Positions 52,868-61,219 of a DNA stretch of 64,000 bases are shown here, in pieces (position 1 is the stretch's first letter; each line of letters starts with the position of its first letter). The stretch lies in contig NZ_JACJSP010000012.1 in the NCBI RefSeq assembly GCF_014698235.1, positions 62,001 to 126,000 on the forward strand, given 5' to 3'. The stretch comes from Limnothrix sp. FACHB-406 (GTDB lineage: Bacteria > Cyanobacteriota > Cyanobacteriia > CACIAM-69d). The position numbers were made by a program, and so were the translations under genes. The notes under the pieces are model-generated. The model saw nothing but the letters and a program-made list of their open reading frames with translations. It had not been told where the DNA came from and did not search any database.

Positions 52868-54445
52868 ATGGTTTTGAGGAGACTTGGTGTGCAACCGTCA
52901 AAGGGGCCAATGGGGGGGATGCGCGATCGCTACGTCGTCACGGCGGCCCAAATGCAGGCGATCGAGTCTCGGGTGTTTGCGGCGGGAATGCCCGTCGCAG
53001 CCTTGATGGAAAAAGTGGCCGGACTCATTACCCAGCGAGTCATGGCATGGCGATCGATCGCCCAAGGGCCGCGGGTGGGAATTTTGGCCGGCCCCGGCCA
53101 CAACGGCGGTGATGCCCTGGTGGTGGCCCGGGAGCTACACCTGCGCGGCTATCAAGTTGCCGTTTACCTCCCCTTTGAGCAGCGCAAGGAACTGACCGAT
53201 CGCCATGCCCAATACGCCGCCAGCTTGGGTATTGAGGTCAGCCCTGATCTAGCCCCCGTTTTGGCGGCCGATTGGCTGGTGGATGGGTTGTTTGGCTTTG
53301 GTTTGGAACGGCCGATCGAGGGATCCTTGGCCGAAGCGATCGATCAGGTGAACAACAGCGGCAAACCGATCGTGAGCATTGACCTCCCCTCCGGCCTCCA
53401 CACCGACAGCGGCGCAGTCCTGGGCAAAGCGATTCGATCGACCCTCACCCTCTGTTTGGGCCTTTGGAAACGGGGCCTTCTGCTCGATCGGGCCCTGGAT
53501 TGGGTCGGCCAAGCGGAACTGATTGACTTTGACCTGCCCCTAGCCGACATTCAAGCCATCCTGGGCCCAGACCCCCAACTGAACCGAATCACCGCCCACC
53601 TCGCCCAATTACCCCTCAACCGATCGCCCGCCACCCACAAATACGAGCAAGGTCACTTGCTAGTGGTGGCGGGTTCCGCTGTTTATATGGGGGCCGCGTT
53701 CCTGGCCGCCTTGGGGGCCCGATCGAGCGGCGTGGGCATGTTAACCGTCGCCGTGCCCGCCAGTCTGAAGCCTTGGTTGGTGGCCCAAATTCCCGAAGCC
53801 CTCGTGGTGGCCTGTCCCGAAACGGATATGGGCAAAATTGCCCGCGTTGATTTGGATCTCGCTCGCTACGACGCGATCGCCTGTGGTTGTGGCCTCACCC
53901 GAGAAGCCACCCCGATTGTCCAAGCGGTTTGGGAGAGCGATCGGCCCCTCGTGCTGGATGCAGATGGGTTAAACGCCCTGGCCCAACTGGGTTGGCGCGA
54001 TCGCCAAGGCCCCGTTGTCCTCACCCCCCACTGGGGAGAATTTCAGCGGCTGTTTCCCAACTTGGTCGCCCAAACCAGCGATCGACTGGAACTAGCCCAG
54101 CGGGCGGCCCAGCAAACCGGGGCGATCGTCCTGTTGAAAGGGGCCCGCACCGTGGTGGCCGAACCCGGCGGCCAAAGCTGGATAGTACCCGAAAGCACTC
54201 CCGGCCTGGCTCGGGGCGGGAGTGGTGATGTTTTGGCTGGGTTGCTGGGGGGATTGGTGGCCCAAGCCCGCCCCACCACCCTCACCGATTGGGGCTATTG
54301 GGCCGCCACAGCCGCCTGGTGGCACGCCCAAGCGGGCATTCAAGCCGTTCAGGATCGATCGATTTTGGGAGTGAATGGAGCCAGCCTGGCCGATGGTCTG
54401 CTCACCGTTGCCCGTCAGCAGGCCATTTTGAATCACACGATCTAA
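52868..54445 (+). CDS. nnr: Bifunctional NAD(P)H-hydrate epimerase/dehydratase
   Basis: 525 residues. The N-terminal YjeF domain (NnrE) epimerises R-NAD(P)HX and has VGILAGPGHNGGDALVVARE at about 75 and SIDLPSGLHTDSG. The C-terminal NnrD domain is a ribokinase-like ADP-dependent dehydratase, with GARSSGVGMLTVAVP, LVLDADGLNAL, LTPHWGEFQRLFP, and the catalytic region GLARGGSGDVLAGLLGG (Asp about 454). Together they repair hydrated nicotinamide cofactors. The start is unclear: ATG 52868 has AGGAGG only 1 nt upstream, whereas GTG 52889 has GAGGAG at proper distance. A short sequence GGTTTTGAGGAG is duplicated here, so one ribosome site is a copy of the other. Confidence 0.92.
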   Translation: MVLRRLGVQPSKGPMGGMRDRYVVTAAQMQAIESRVFAAGMPVAALMEKVAGLITQRVMAWRSIAQGPRVGILAGPGHNGGDALVVARELHLRGYQVAVYLPFEQRKELTDRHAQYAASLGIEVSPDLAPVLAADWLVDGLFGFGLERPIEGSLAEAIDQVNNSGKPIVSIDLPSGLHTDSGAVLGKAIRSTLTLCLGLWKRGLLLDRALDWVGQAELIDFDLPLADIQAILGPDPQLNRITAHLAQLPLNRSPATHKYEQGHLLVVAGSAVYMGAAFLAALGARSSGVGMLTVAVPASLKPWLVAQIPEALVVACPETDMGKIARVDLDLARYDAIACGCGLTREATPIVQAVWESDRPLVLDADGLNALAQLGWRDRQGPVVLTPHWGEFQRLFPNLVAQTSDRLELAQRAAQQTGAIVLLKGARTVVAEPGGQSWIVPESTPGLARGGSGDVLAGLLGGLVAQARPTTLTDWGYWAATAAWWHAQAGIQAVQDRSILGVNGASLADGLLTVARQQAILNHTI

Positions 54446-54482
54446 TCGCACGATTGAACCATGCAATCTAATCACACGATTC
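54431..54482. repeat. 13-bp tandem repeat, four degenerate copies
   Basis: Units at 54431 (AATCACACGATCT), 54444 (AATCGCACGATTG), 54457 (AACCATGCAATCT) and 54470 (AATCACACGATTC). The array begins inside the last codons of nnr, whose stop is at 54443-54445. Confidence 0.65.
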
Positions 54483-54487
54483 ACACG

Positions 54488-54513
54488 ATCAATGATTGAT
54501 AACGATCATTGAT
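54488..54513. repeat. AT-rich inverted repeat
   Basis: ATCAATGA (54488-54495) pairs with TCATTGAT (54506-54513). It is part of a 140-bp stretch built of GATCAATGATTGAT-like words before the single-TM gene at 54587. Confidence 0.5.
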
Positions 54514-54586
54514 GACGATTAATCGCCCCATGATTGATCAATGAATCATCAAATCATCGAATTCATGACCCAATCAATCCTTCATT

Positions 54587-55231
54587 ATGGATCGCGAAAA
54601 AGTTTGGCAATCATTAAACTCTGATCTATCGCGCCTCATCATTGGTTTTGTGCTGACCACCCTAGTCGGTGGATTGCTCACCCAATGGTATCAAGATCAA
54701 AATTGGCGAAGACAATCCCAGTTTGAATACGAAAAACGCCAACTGGACGAAGCCCAAAAATTCATAGAAAGGCTTTCAACTTCCGTGAGCCTTCATCTTT
54801 GGAACTTGCGCGAACTGGAGCTATTACTGTCAGGAGCCACGCCGGCCAACCCCGAGGAATTAGAGAAGGTTTGGACTGCCTTTAAAGAGGGCCGTAACAA
54901 GTGGTACATGGACTTACCATTGCACCAAAGCAAAGCCAACTTACTCTTGGCTCCGGGTATGAAAGAGCTGTTACGCACCGGCAATGAGACCCAAGATCCT
55001 AACTTGCAAAATCCCAAAAGTTTAGCGGGCTTTTTCGCGATCGCGGAACGATCCACCCTCCGAGTCACCAACTGTGTGCGGAGCAAGACCTGTCAACCCA
55101 CACCGAGCGACATTGCCCAAATGAAAACCAGCATTGATCGCCTAGAAACCGCCGCCACACGCTATCTGGAATATGCCTCGAACCTCATTTATCGCAAGTC
55201 AATCGACTTGCAGCCCTTAACGTTTGAATAG
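54587..55231 (+). CDS. Single-TM coiled-coil-like protein, unknown function
   Basis: 214 residues. An N-terminal membrane helix lies at about 17-34 (LIIGFVLTTLVGGLLTQW), preceded by a charged start (MDREKVWQSLNSDLSR). It is followed by a charged helical region (EYEKRQLDEAQKFIERLSTS) consistent with a coiled coil. The rest is helical, with a Leu/Glu-rich turn (LRELELLLSGATPANPEELE), two cysteines in CVRSKTCQP, and a mixed C-terminus. I do not recognise the family. It has lower GC than neighbours and is flanked by AT-rich repeats, which could mean transfer. The tail probably faces the cytoplasm or periplasm; polarity is unclear. Confidence 0.65.
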   Translation: MDREKVWQSLNSDLSRLIIGFVLTTLVGGLLTQWYQDQNWRRQSQFEYEKRQLDEAQKFIERLSTSVSLHLWNLRELELLLSGATPANPEELEKVWTAFKEGRNKWYMDLPLHQSKANLLLAPGMKELLRTGNETQDPNLQNPKSLAGFFAIAERSTLRVTNCVRSKTCQPTPSDIAQMKTSIDRLETAATRYLEYASNLIYRKSIDLQPLTFE

Positions 55232-55422
55232 ACTGCAATCAACCCCGATCGCCCTCCTGAAGATCTCAAAAGCGGCTCAGGATTACCTCAAAACCATCAC
55301 TCAAAATCACCACTCCATGAATCATCAATTCTGAACTGATTTCGGGCTGACTTTGGGCGCGATCGCTAGCCTTCCCAGCCCGATCGCGCTACAAGTATTG
55401 TTCAAGCGTTGGAGAAACAGCC

Positions 55423-55953
55423 GTGAATTTGCCCACTTGGATCACCGTGTCGCGGTTGGCAGCAGTGCCCCTATTGTTGTGGTGGCTCAGCGGCGAACCC
55501 ACCACAGCCGATCGCTGGTGGGCATTGGGTGTGTTTCTGTTGGCGGCGGGCACAGACTGGCTGGATGGATACTTGGCCCGCAAGCTGAACCAAGTGACAG
55601 ACTTGGGCAAATTTTTGGATCCGTTGGTCGATAAGTTGCTGGTTTTGGCTCCCTTGCTTCTGTTGGTGGAGCTGGGGCGGATTCCGGCTTGGGGCGTTTT
55701 TGTGATTTTGGCGCGGGAGCTGACGATCGCCGGTTGGCGCGTGAACCAAACCAGCATTTCGGGGGCAAACCTCTGGGGCAAACTGAAAACCGTCAGCCAA
55801 ATCGCCGCGATCGCCCTGTTGTTAGCCCCAGTGATGGATGCTTACTCCCTTTGGGCGATCGGTCTCTTTTGGGTCTCTGTGGCCCTAACCATAATCTCCG
55901 GCGCAATTTATCTCATTCCGGTCGGTAAACAGAGCGTTGAATCCGGTTCTTAG
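55423..55953 (+). CDS. pgsA: CDP-diacylglycerol-glycerol-3-phosphate 3-phosphatidyltransferase
   Basis: 176 residues from GTG 55423 with GGAG at 55411-55414. It is an integral membrane CDP-alcohol phosphatidyltransferase that makes phosphatidylglycerol phosphate, the committed step to phosphatidylglycerol, which is essential in thylakoids. The signature DG-x2-AR-x8-G-x3-D-x3-D is intact: DGYLARKLNQVTDLGKFLDP followed by LVDK. N-terminal LPTWITVSRLAAVPLLLWWL and C-terminal LKTVSQIAAIALLL are typical. Six hydrophobic helices. An AT-rich hairpin after the stop probably ends the transcript. Confidence 0.94.
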   Translation: MNLPTWITVSRLAAVPLLLWWLSGEPTTADRWWALGVFLLAAGTDWLDGYLARKLNQVTDLGKFLDPLVDKLLVLAPLLLLVELGRIPAWGVFVILARELTIAGWRVNQTSISGANLWGKLKTVSQIAAIALLLAPVMDAYSLWAIGLFWVSVALTIISGAIYLIPVGKQSVESGS

Positions 55954-55968
55954 ATCACGTCTTTCTTG

Positions 55969-55989
55969 ATTTTTCTCACACAGAAAAAT
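55969..55989. terminator. Bidirectional AT-rich hairpin between pgsA and the convergent operon
   Basis: ATTTTTCT (55969-55976) pairs with AGAAAAAT (55982-55989) around CACAC. It has T-runs in either direction. It lies between the stops of pgsA (55953) and the minus-strand operon (56034). Confidence 0.55.
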
Positions 55990-56033
55990 ATTAGAATTGA
56001 CGTTGACATGCGCGGCCATATCTTAGCGATCGC

Positions 56034-56531
56034 CTAATCGTCGTTGCTGGTGCTGCTGAAGCCAACCGCTAGGGAACCGATCGCCAATTGCAGAGAACGC
56101 GCCACCCACAAAGGCATCGGCACTGAATCTCCGGTGCGGCGGTTGTGCCAGCCAATGACCTCTTTCTCCCCGGACTGTGACCACCATGAAAGGGGTGTTT
56201 TTAGAACATCAGGAGCCTTGGGCGACTGGATGGCTAGCCAAGCGTGATAGTCGCTGACTTGGTTGGCCATCCAGGCGAGAAAGAACCCCCAAATGCTGAT
56301 TGAGATTGCACCTAAACCCCAAAGCCCAAACCGTCTCAGGAGTGACCCATTCACAACGGCCAGGATTGCAATCAACACAAATCCGGTGACATAGGGATCG
56401 AGAACATCAAAAATTGCACCCACCAACGGGTGAAACGATGGATGATGCACCAGACGGCGCAGCCAGGCCACAAGCAGGCCGATCGCATAGTTGACCACAG
56501 ACACAGCCAAAAATCCAGTCAGTCCTTGCAT
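56034..56531 (-). CDS. Membrane protein, paralog of the next gene, unknown function
   Basis: 165 residues. Three or four hydrophobic segments at about 8-24, 45-62, 69-92 and 141-158. After the third comes SDYHAWLAIQSPKAPDVLKT, then PLSWWSQSGEKEV, and a C-terminal hydrophobic stretch SLQLAIGSLAVGFSSTSNDD. The gene upstream has the same order: a membrane bundle, DYRRWLSAQPPTKPADL, LLAWWSQASNEE, and a hydrophobic stretch ending QYDD. They are paralogs. I do not recognise the family. The start ATG 56531 has no clear ribosome site, which suggests translational coupling to the gene 49 bp upstream. It is the last gene of a three-gene operon. Confidence 0.65.
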   Translation of the reverse strand: MQGLTGFLAVSVVNYAIGLLVAWLRRLVHHPSFHPLVGAIFDVLDPYVTGFVLIAILAVVNGSLLRRFGLWGLGAISISIWGFFLAWMANQVSDYHAWLAIQSPKAPDVLKTPLSWWSQSGEKEVIGWHNRRTGDSVPMPLWVARSLQLAIGSLAVGFSSTSNDD

Positions 56532-56580
56532 AACTATTCAGGGGGTAAGCTTTCGTAGGGAACATCATTACGGCGATCGA

Positions 56581-57057
56581 TTAGTCGTCGTACTGCTTGC
56601 CGATTGCCCCTCCTACAACAAAGCTGACAATGCCCCATTGCAATCCCAAGTCCAGCCACCGGGGAAGGCCAACCGTGCCACGGCGACGACTGCGGCTTTG
56701 GATTTCTTCGTTGCTGGCTTGCGACCACCAGGCGAGTAGTGTGGTGAGGTCTGCGGGCTTGGTGGGCGGCTGGGCTGAGAGCCAGCGCCGATAGTCGTGG
56801 GTCAGTTCGCCCAGGACGCAGGTGAAGACGGCTAAAAGTCCGAGGGCGATCGCTGCCCGGCGCTCCATCCAAAAAAAACTCGCCAGGAGTCCACATCCAG
56901 CCGCGATGCTCAGCAGCCAAACAAAGATGGTGAGTATGTAGAATCCTCCCCCCCAGGCGGGGTCACTGGCGATTAGAGCGGCTTTGATTGCAGCCCAGCC
57001 CCAGCCGATCGCCCCACCCATTGCGGCCCAAGCGAAAAACGCAACGATTCCCCGCAT
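56581..57057 (-). CDS. Membrane protein, paralog of the preceding entry, unknown function
   Basis: 158 residues. Hydrophobic segments at about 4-25, 40-60 and 67-85, and a final one at about 133-153. The conserved block DYRRWLSAQPPTKPADLTTL followed by LAWWSQASNEE matches the downstream paralog. The ATG at 57055-57057 directly adjoins the TAG of the upstream gene (no gap), so the two are probably translationally coupled; GGGGGA just before the start is a possible ribosome site. No catalytic motif. The pair could form a heteromeric membrane complex, which is inference from paralogy. Confidence 0.65.
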   Translation of the reverse strand: MRGIVAFFAWAAMGGAIGWGWAAIKAALIASDPAWGGGFYILTIFVWLLSIAAGCGLLASFFWMERRAAIALGLLAVFTCVLGELTHDYRRWLSAQPPTKPADLTTLLAWWSQASNEEIQSRSRRRGTVGLPRWLDLGLQWGIVSFVVGGAIGKQYDD

Positions 57058-57441
57058 CTATTCCCCCAGGGCCTTCAGCAGGTCGATCGCGGATGACTCA
57101 GGCGCTGGTGACTCGGTGGCGGGACGCACGATCGGTGTGGTGATGCACTCACTTCGCGAAAAATCCACGTCATTGTGGCAAATCCTGACCATCACAAATC
57201 CATCCCCGTCATTTTCGGGATCGTAGACCCCATAGCGAATCCACCCGCAGTCAGGGATGAGCGTGTCTAGCAGCTCAAAGGCTTGCTGTTTCAAATTTTC
57301 TAGGCGCTCTTCGGTTTCTGGTGATGGGTTTTCTTCGTCTAGGGATAGCCACTCAGCGGCCATCTCGCCAACCAATTCCTTGACTCGCCGCCAGCCCTTA
57401 CGGCGAGCTTCCTTGAGTTCTGTCAGCACTAAGTCTTCCAT
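57058..57441 (-). CDS. Small acidic soluble protein, first gene of the three-gene operon
   Basis: 127 residues from ATG 57441; an upstream reading to 57489 starts poorly. The N-terminal half is helical and highly charged (KEARRKGWRRVKELVGEM and then SPETEERLENLKQQAFELL). The second half begins DTLIPDCGWIRYGVYDPEND and continues GFVMVRICHNDVDFSRSE, a beta-like segment, then a Thr/Ser/Pro-rich tail. No membrane helix or signal peptide. I do not recognise it. Its position directly coupled to two paralogous membrane proteins suggests it is their cytoplasmic partner. A terminator for upstream transcription lies at 57505-57546. Confidence 0.6.
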   Translation of the reverse strand: MEDLVLTELKEARRKGWRRVKELVGEMAAEWLSLDEENPSPETEERLENLKQQAFELLDTLIPDCGWIRYGVYDPENDGDGFVMVRICHNDVDFSRSECITTPIVRPATESPAPESSAIDLLKALGE

Positions 57442-57504
57442 TGCCGTCACCGTTGATGCTGCCGAGACTCTACAGCCCAGTGTGAGCACTGATGGCGATC
57501 GAAG

Positions 57505-57546
57505 TCACAAAAAACAAAGCCCACTCGACCGATCGGGTGGGCTTTG
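57505..57546 (-). terminator. Rho-independent terminator (minus strand)
   Basis: CAAAGCCCAC (57515-57524) pairs with GTGGGCTTTG (57537-57546). On the minus strand the hairpin is followed by TTTTTTGTG. It ends transcription that comes from the membrane-protein gene at 57810-58544 and separates it from the three-gene operon. Confidence 0.75.
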
Positions 57547-57650
57547 CTGGATGGCGCATCAGTTTAATCCGCATTGCTCTGGCTCGAACGCGGCCAGAAT
57601 GATGCAACGGAAGTCTGACTTGGGCGATCGTTGCAAGCGAAGGGAGACAG

Positions 57651-57800
57651 CTAGCTGTTTTGCATCCCCTCAATCATCTTAATCACCCGCTGCATCTCGG
57701 TTTGTAAACCGGTAATCTGGCTTTGCAGCGGCTCGACTGTTTGGGCGATCGCCTGCTGAATGCCATGGTCGATCGCCGCCAGGATTGAATAGGAATTCAG
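57651..57800 (-). pseudogene. Short in-frame ORF without a start, probable remnant
   Basis: Reading the minus strand from 57800 gives 49 codons to a TAG at 57651-57653. The peptide includes ILAAIDHGIQQAIAQTVEPL, then QSQITGLQTEMQRVIKMIEG, a good amphipathic coiled-coil. There is no ATG, GTG or TTG at its head; it lies in the same frame, just after the stop of the 57810-58544 gene, and in the same transcript. It looks like the 3' piece of a broken gene, or an unusual short protein with a non-standard start. Confidence 0.4.
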
Positions 57801-57809
57801 GCTAGAAAA

Positions 57810-58544
57810 CTAGAGATAGCGAGAAATTTTAATTTTGCTGACCTTGTTGATGGGTTCTGCACTCTCCCAATAAAAACAGAAAATCACTAGATAAGGAAGA
57901 ATAGCAATAACATTAGTCAGCACCGTAGCAATTACATGGATGATAAAACTTTCTTCCAGTCCCATGAATCCAGAAGGAATGTAAATTGCCACAGAAGCAA
58001 TACCCATAAGCAGAATTGTAACTAAAACGCTCAATACCGTAGTTCCAGCAATTCTCCATCGCCTTCCTTGAGTTAACTGGGTGCTGCGCTGTCTAGCCTG
58101 AGAGCCAGTGGTTCCTTCCAAAACAACAACTGGATCTACTAGTGCAAAGCGCAATGCTAAAATCACACCGGGAATAATAAATAAAACTGTTCCTCCCAAA
58201 ATAATTAAATTTGTCGTTATACTCGTCGCAAGCATCTTAAAGCTCCTACGAAAGGCATAGGTCATCGCTTGTTGGTAGCTGACGGCCAATCCTTTTTGGA
58301 ATTGAGATGCTCCATAGAATAATCCGCCAATGTAGATTGGCTTGACAATAAACTCAATGGTGCTTGAGAGACGCATTGAGTATTTTAGAAAACTCATCTC
58401 ATCACCATTAGCCCATTCTGGAAAAACATAGAAGTCAAAATAGCTGCAAATGAGCGAGCCTGGTAGCCAGACCGTGAGAACAATAGCACTAAATAGTTTG
58501 ATGTTAGACTTGAATAGATTCACAGCCTCTGTAATTTTATTCAT
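57810..58544 (-). CDS. Polytopic membrane protein of lower GC content, unknown function
   Basis: 244 residues with about five hydrophobic helices (around 17-33, 64-80, 104-131, 160-183 and 200-228). LIILGGTVLFIIPGVILALR followed by FALVDPVVVLEGTTG resembles the glycerophosphoryl-diester phosphodiesterase membrane-domain/YciC-like family, and QARQRSTQLTQGRRWRIAGT is the usual following loop. Codon use is clearly more AT-rich than adjacent chromosomal genes, which suggests acquisition from elsewhere. The start is ATG 58544 in an AT-rich context. Function unknown; the similarity is by pattern only. Confidence 0.65.
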   Translation of the reverse strand: MNKITEAVNLFKSNIKLFSAIVLTVWLPGSLICSYFDFYVFPEWANGDEMSFLKYSMRLSSTIEFIVKPIYIGGLFYGASQFQKGLAVSYQQAMTYAFRRSFKMLATSITTNLIILGGTVLFIIPGVILALRFALVDPVVVLEGTTGSQARQRSTQLTQGRRWRIAGTTVLSVLVTILLMGIASVAIYIPSGFMGLEESFIIHVIATVLTNVIAILPYLVIFCFYWESAEPINKVSKIKISRYL

Positions 58545-58699
58545 TGAATTGATTCCGCCTAACTTTGCGACTTATTAGCCTGACGCAGAATGTGATACTT
58601 GAATAAGGTGTTCTTTCTTAAAGCTTGGATTCAAACTTAAGTTTTTCACACTTTATTCAGCATCCATCGATATCGTCAAGTATTCATGATTCAGTATTT

Positions 58700-60301
58700 A
58701 TGACCCTAACTCGCTTTATTGTTGTCCTGACTGGGCTTTGCGTCATCTTAGCGCTGGTGCTCTGGCTCGTCAGCGCCCTGCAACAGCTCTACTGGCAGGT
58801 GAGTTGGACAGCCCCATTTTTGGGGCCGGTGGTTGTCTTGTTGACCTTGGCCCTGTTGGGGGCCTTGCTGGTGGCGTTTTTTCGGTACGTGCGGCCCCTG
58901 GATTGGCCCCAAGATTGGCGATCGCTCTGGCAGGTGACCCAGCGATCGATCACCGGACAAACGCCCCCCACTCTCCCGGAACCCAGCCCCACCGTTTCCG
59001 AAGTGAAAACCGAAGCGGCCGGCGCGGCGCTGGAGGCTGTGCGGGCCCAGGTGGACTTAATTCGCGATCGGGTGGCGCGGCAGGCCCTGTTGGATCGATC
59101 GCGCGAAATTGAAAGCAGCTTGGCCCGGGGCGAATTGCTGTTGGTGGTGTTTGGCACAGGGTCAGCGGGCAAAACCTCCTTGGTTAATGCCCTGCTGGGA
59201 CGGGTGGCCGGAACCATTGGCCCCACCATGGGCACAACGGAAGAGGGCGAAACCTATCGGCTGGCGCTGCCGGAAATTGATCGCGCCTTGTTGATTACGG
59301 ATACGCCGGGCATTTTGGAAGCGGGGGTGGCGGGAACCCAGCGCGATCGCCAGGCACGGCGGCTGGCGGCTGAAGCGGACTTGCTGATTTTTGTGGTGGA
59401 AGGCGACTTGCAGCAGTCGGAATTGGAGCCATTGCAACAGTTGTTGGCGATCGGGAAGCGATCGCTGCTGGTGTTCAACAAAACCGATCGCTACCCCGAG
59501 GCCGATCGCACCGCGATTTTGGCCAAATTGCGGGAACGGTTGGCAGAACAGCTCCCCACGGCGGATATTGTCCCGATCGCGGCGCGGCCGGCGGCGGTGC
59601 GGTTGCCCAACGGGGAAACCCTGACCCCTGACCCGGAAATTATGCCCCTGATTCGGCGGATCGTGGCGGTGTTGCGGGCCGAAGGGGAAGAACTGATTGC
59701 GGACAATATGTTGCTGCAAGCCCAGCGCTTGAGCGATCGGGCCCGCCAACTCATTGATGCCCAGCGACGACGACAGGCCGAAGCCGTGGTCGATCGCTAT
59801 CAGTGGCTGGGGGCGGGGGCCGTCGCCGTCACGCCTATTCCGGTGGTGGATTTGCTGGCCACGGCGGCGGTCAATGCCCAGATGATTTTGGAGTTGGGCA
59901 AGGTCTATGGCTGTAACTTAAGTGGCGATCGGGCGCAGGAGTTGGCCCTGTCCCTCGCCAAAACCATGACCGGCTTGGGCATTGTCAAGGGAGCCATGGG
60001 AATTTTGACTACCGCGCTCCAGGTGAACATCGCCACCGCCATCATCAGCCGAGCCATCCAAGCGGTGACAGCGGCCTATTTAACCCGCATTGCCGGCCGC
60101 AGTTTCATTGAATATTTTCGTCACGATCAAGATTGGGGCGATGGTGGCATTAGCGAAGTGGTCAAAAAACAGTTTCAGCTAGAACAACGCGATCAGTTTG
60201 TAAAACGGTTTGTACAACAGGCGATCGCGAAAGTGGTGCAACCGATCGCCCAAGAAACTGCGCCGCAACCAAAGCCGCCCGATCGCGCCCCTAACCCCTA
60301 G
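58700..60301 (+). CDS. Membrane-anchored Era-like GTPase with DUF697 domain
   Basis: 533 residues from ATG 58700; a TTG at 58625 would add 25 residues. Two N-terminal membrane helices (about 4-26 and 36-58) are followed by a cytoplasmic GTPase. G1 is GTGSAGKTSL at about 152, G3 is DTPGI at about 201, and G4 NKTD at about 260. The C-terminal DUF697 domain follows: QWLGAGAVAVTPIPVVDLLA at about 385 and GKVYGCNLSGDRAQELALSL. It ends in an extended charged tail. The family is widespread in cyanobacteria and related to GTPases that act at membranes, but its role is not known. Confidence 0.88.
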   Translation: MTLTRFIVVLTGLCVILALVLWLVSALQQLYWQVSWTAPFLGPVVVLLTLALLGALLVAFFRYVRPLDWPQDWRSLWQVTQRSITGQTPPTLPEPSPTVSEVKTEAAGAALEAVRAQVDLIRDRVARQALLDRSREIESSLARGELLLVVFGTGSAGKTSLVNALLGRVAGTIGPTMGTTEEGETYRLALPEIDRALLITDTPGILEAGVAGTQRDRQARRLAAEADLLIFVVEGDLQQSELEPLQQLLAIGKRSLLVFNKTDRYPEADRTAILAKLRERLAEQLPTADIVPIAARPAAVRLPNGETLTPDPEIMPLIRRIVAVLRAEGEELIADNMLLQAQRLSDRARQLIDAQRRRQAEAVVDRYQWLGAGAVAVTPIPVVDLLATAAVNAQMILELGKVYGCNLSGDRAQELALSLAKTMTGLGIVKGAMGILTTALQVNIATAIISRAIQAVTAAYLTRIAGRSFIEYFRHDQDWGDGGISEVVKKQFQLEQRDQFVKRFVQQAIAKVVQPIAQETAPQPKPPDRAPNP

Positions 60302-60347
60302 TTTCCCCTACAGCAAGCTGTTGCCAATTCCCAGCAAATCATCCCAA

Positions 60348-60377
60348 AAAGAAACCACCCAATGAGGGTGGCTCTTT
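60348..60377 (+). terminator. Hairpin terminator after the GTPase gene
   Basis: CCACCC (60355-60360) pairs with GGGTGG (60366-60371); the outer AAAG and CTTT also pair. A short T-run follows. It lies 47 bp after the GTPase stop. Confidence 0.5.
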
Positions 60378-61195
60378 GATCCATTATTCAAGCAATGTTC
60401 GATCAGCGTTCAATCAGCTAATACTCAATTCGACAATGGAAACAGTTCGGAATTCAACAGCAAACCTTCGGCAAGAAAGCCTCTGGCAAGAAACGTTCAA
60501 AAACCTCAGAAACATCAGCAACAAACGTTGCCATGGGCAGGCTTGCAACCGACACAGGCGACCCAAACCCTTTGACCAAATCGAGGCCAAGCTTGGGCTG
60601 GCGATTGCTAGGACAGTGCTCCAGCGGTTGCCGACATGGCCGTTTCCGGTCTTGTTTTGAGCCTCAGATCACCATGCTCATGGCCGATACTTGAGAATTT
60701 GATGGTGGAATGGGGGCTTGGTCTTAGGCGAATTCAGACCGACTGAATCTTTCCAACTGAATCTTTGAGACTGAAAACGACTTAATCCAGTTTTCGTCCA
60801 ACCAAGCCCAACCAAAATCCAACATCATCAATCGTCGTCAAATGCAAGTCAAATCAAAATCAAACACAAACAGCAATCAGAGAGGAATTAGGGAGCCTCC
60901 TAAGTCATCAGAAATGTTTGAGACGAAATGTTTGAGACTTTGAGATATCGAAAGGGTGACCCGTGATGTTCAGCGGAGCCAGCGAGTTAATCAGAACTCA
61001 AGCCAGCCATCAACATCATCAAGGTCGAAAAGCCGAGAAAACCTGTCTTCAGTTGCCAGCAGTTCCACAAAACAAGCAAGAACTGACTGATCAAACGATC
61101 AATGAGAAACAGCGAACCGCAAAATCGTGACAAGCCAACTGCGAAAGACGGATAACCAACTGCGCTTTAGCTGAGCTAACTAATTGGCTAACGGA

Positions 61196-61219
61196 TTGGC
61201 TAATGATTATTTTAGCCAA
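61196..61219. repeat. TTGGCTAA / TTAGCCAA hairpin
   Basis: TTGGCTAA at 61196-61203 pairs with TTAGCCAA at 61212-61219 (loop 8 nt), and a second TTGGCTAA copy at 61184-61191 could form an alternative pairing. Two competing stems in one stretch are typical of regulatory leaders, but no gene starts within 700 bp. Confidence 0.4.

Noticed and set aside
57257-57682. Plus-strand 141-codon ORF opposite the small acidic gene
   Set aside because: It covers a terminator hairpin and has Ser/Arg-rich shadow-frame composition.
60376-60660. 94-codon ORF after the GTPase terminator
   Set aside because: Begins within the terminator, has no domain or ribosome site, and codon use is unlike the neighbours.
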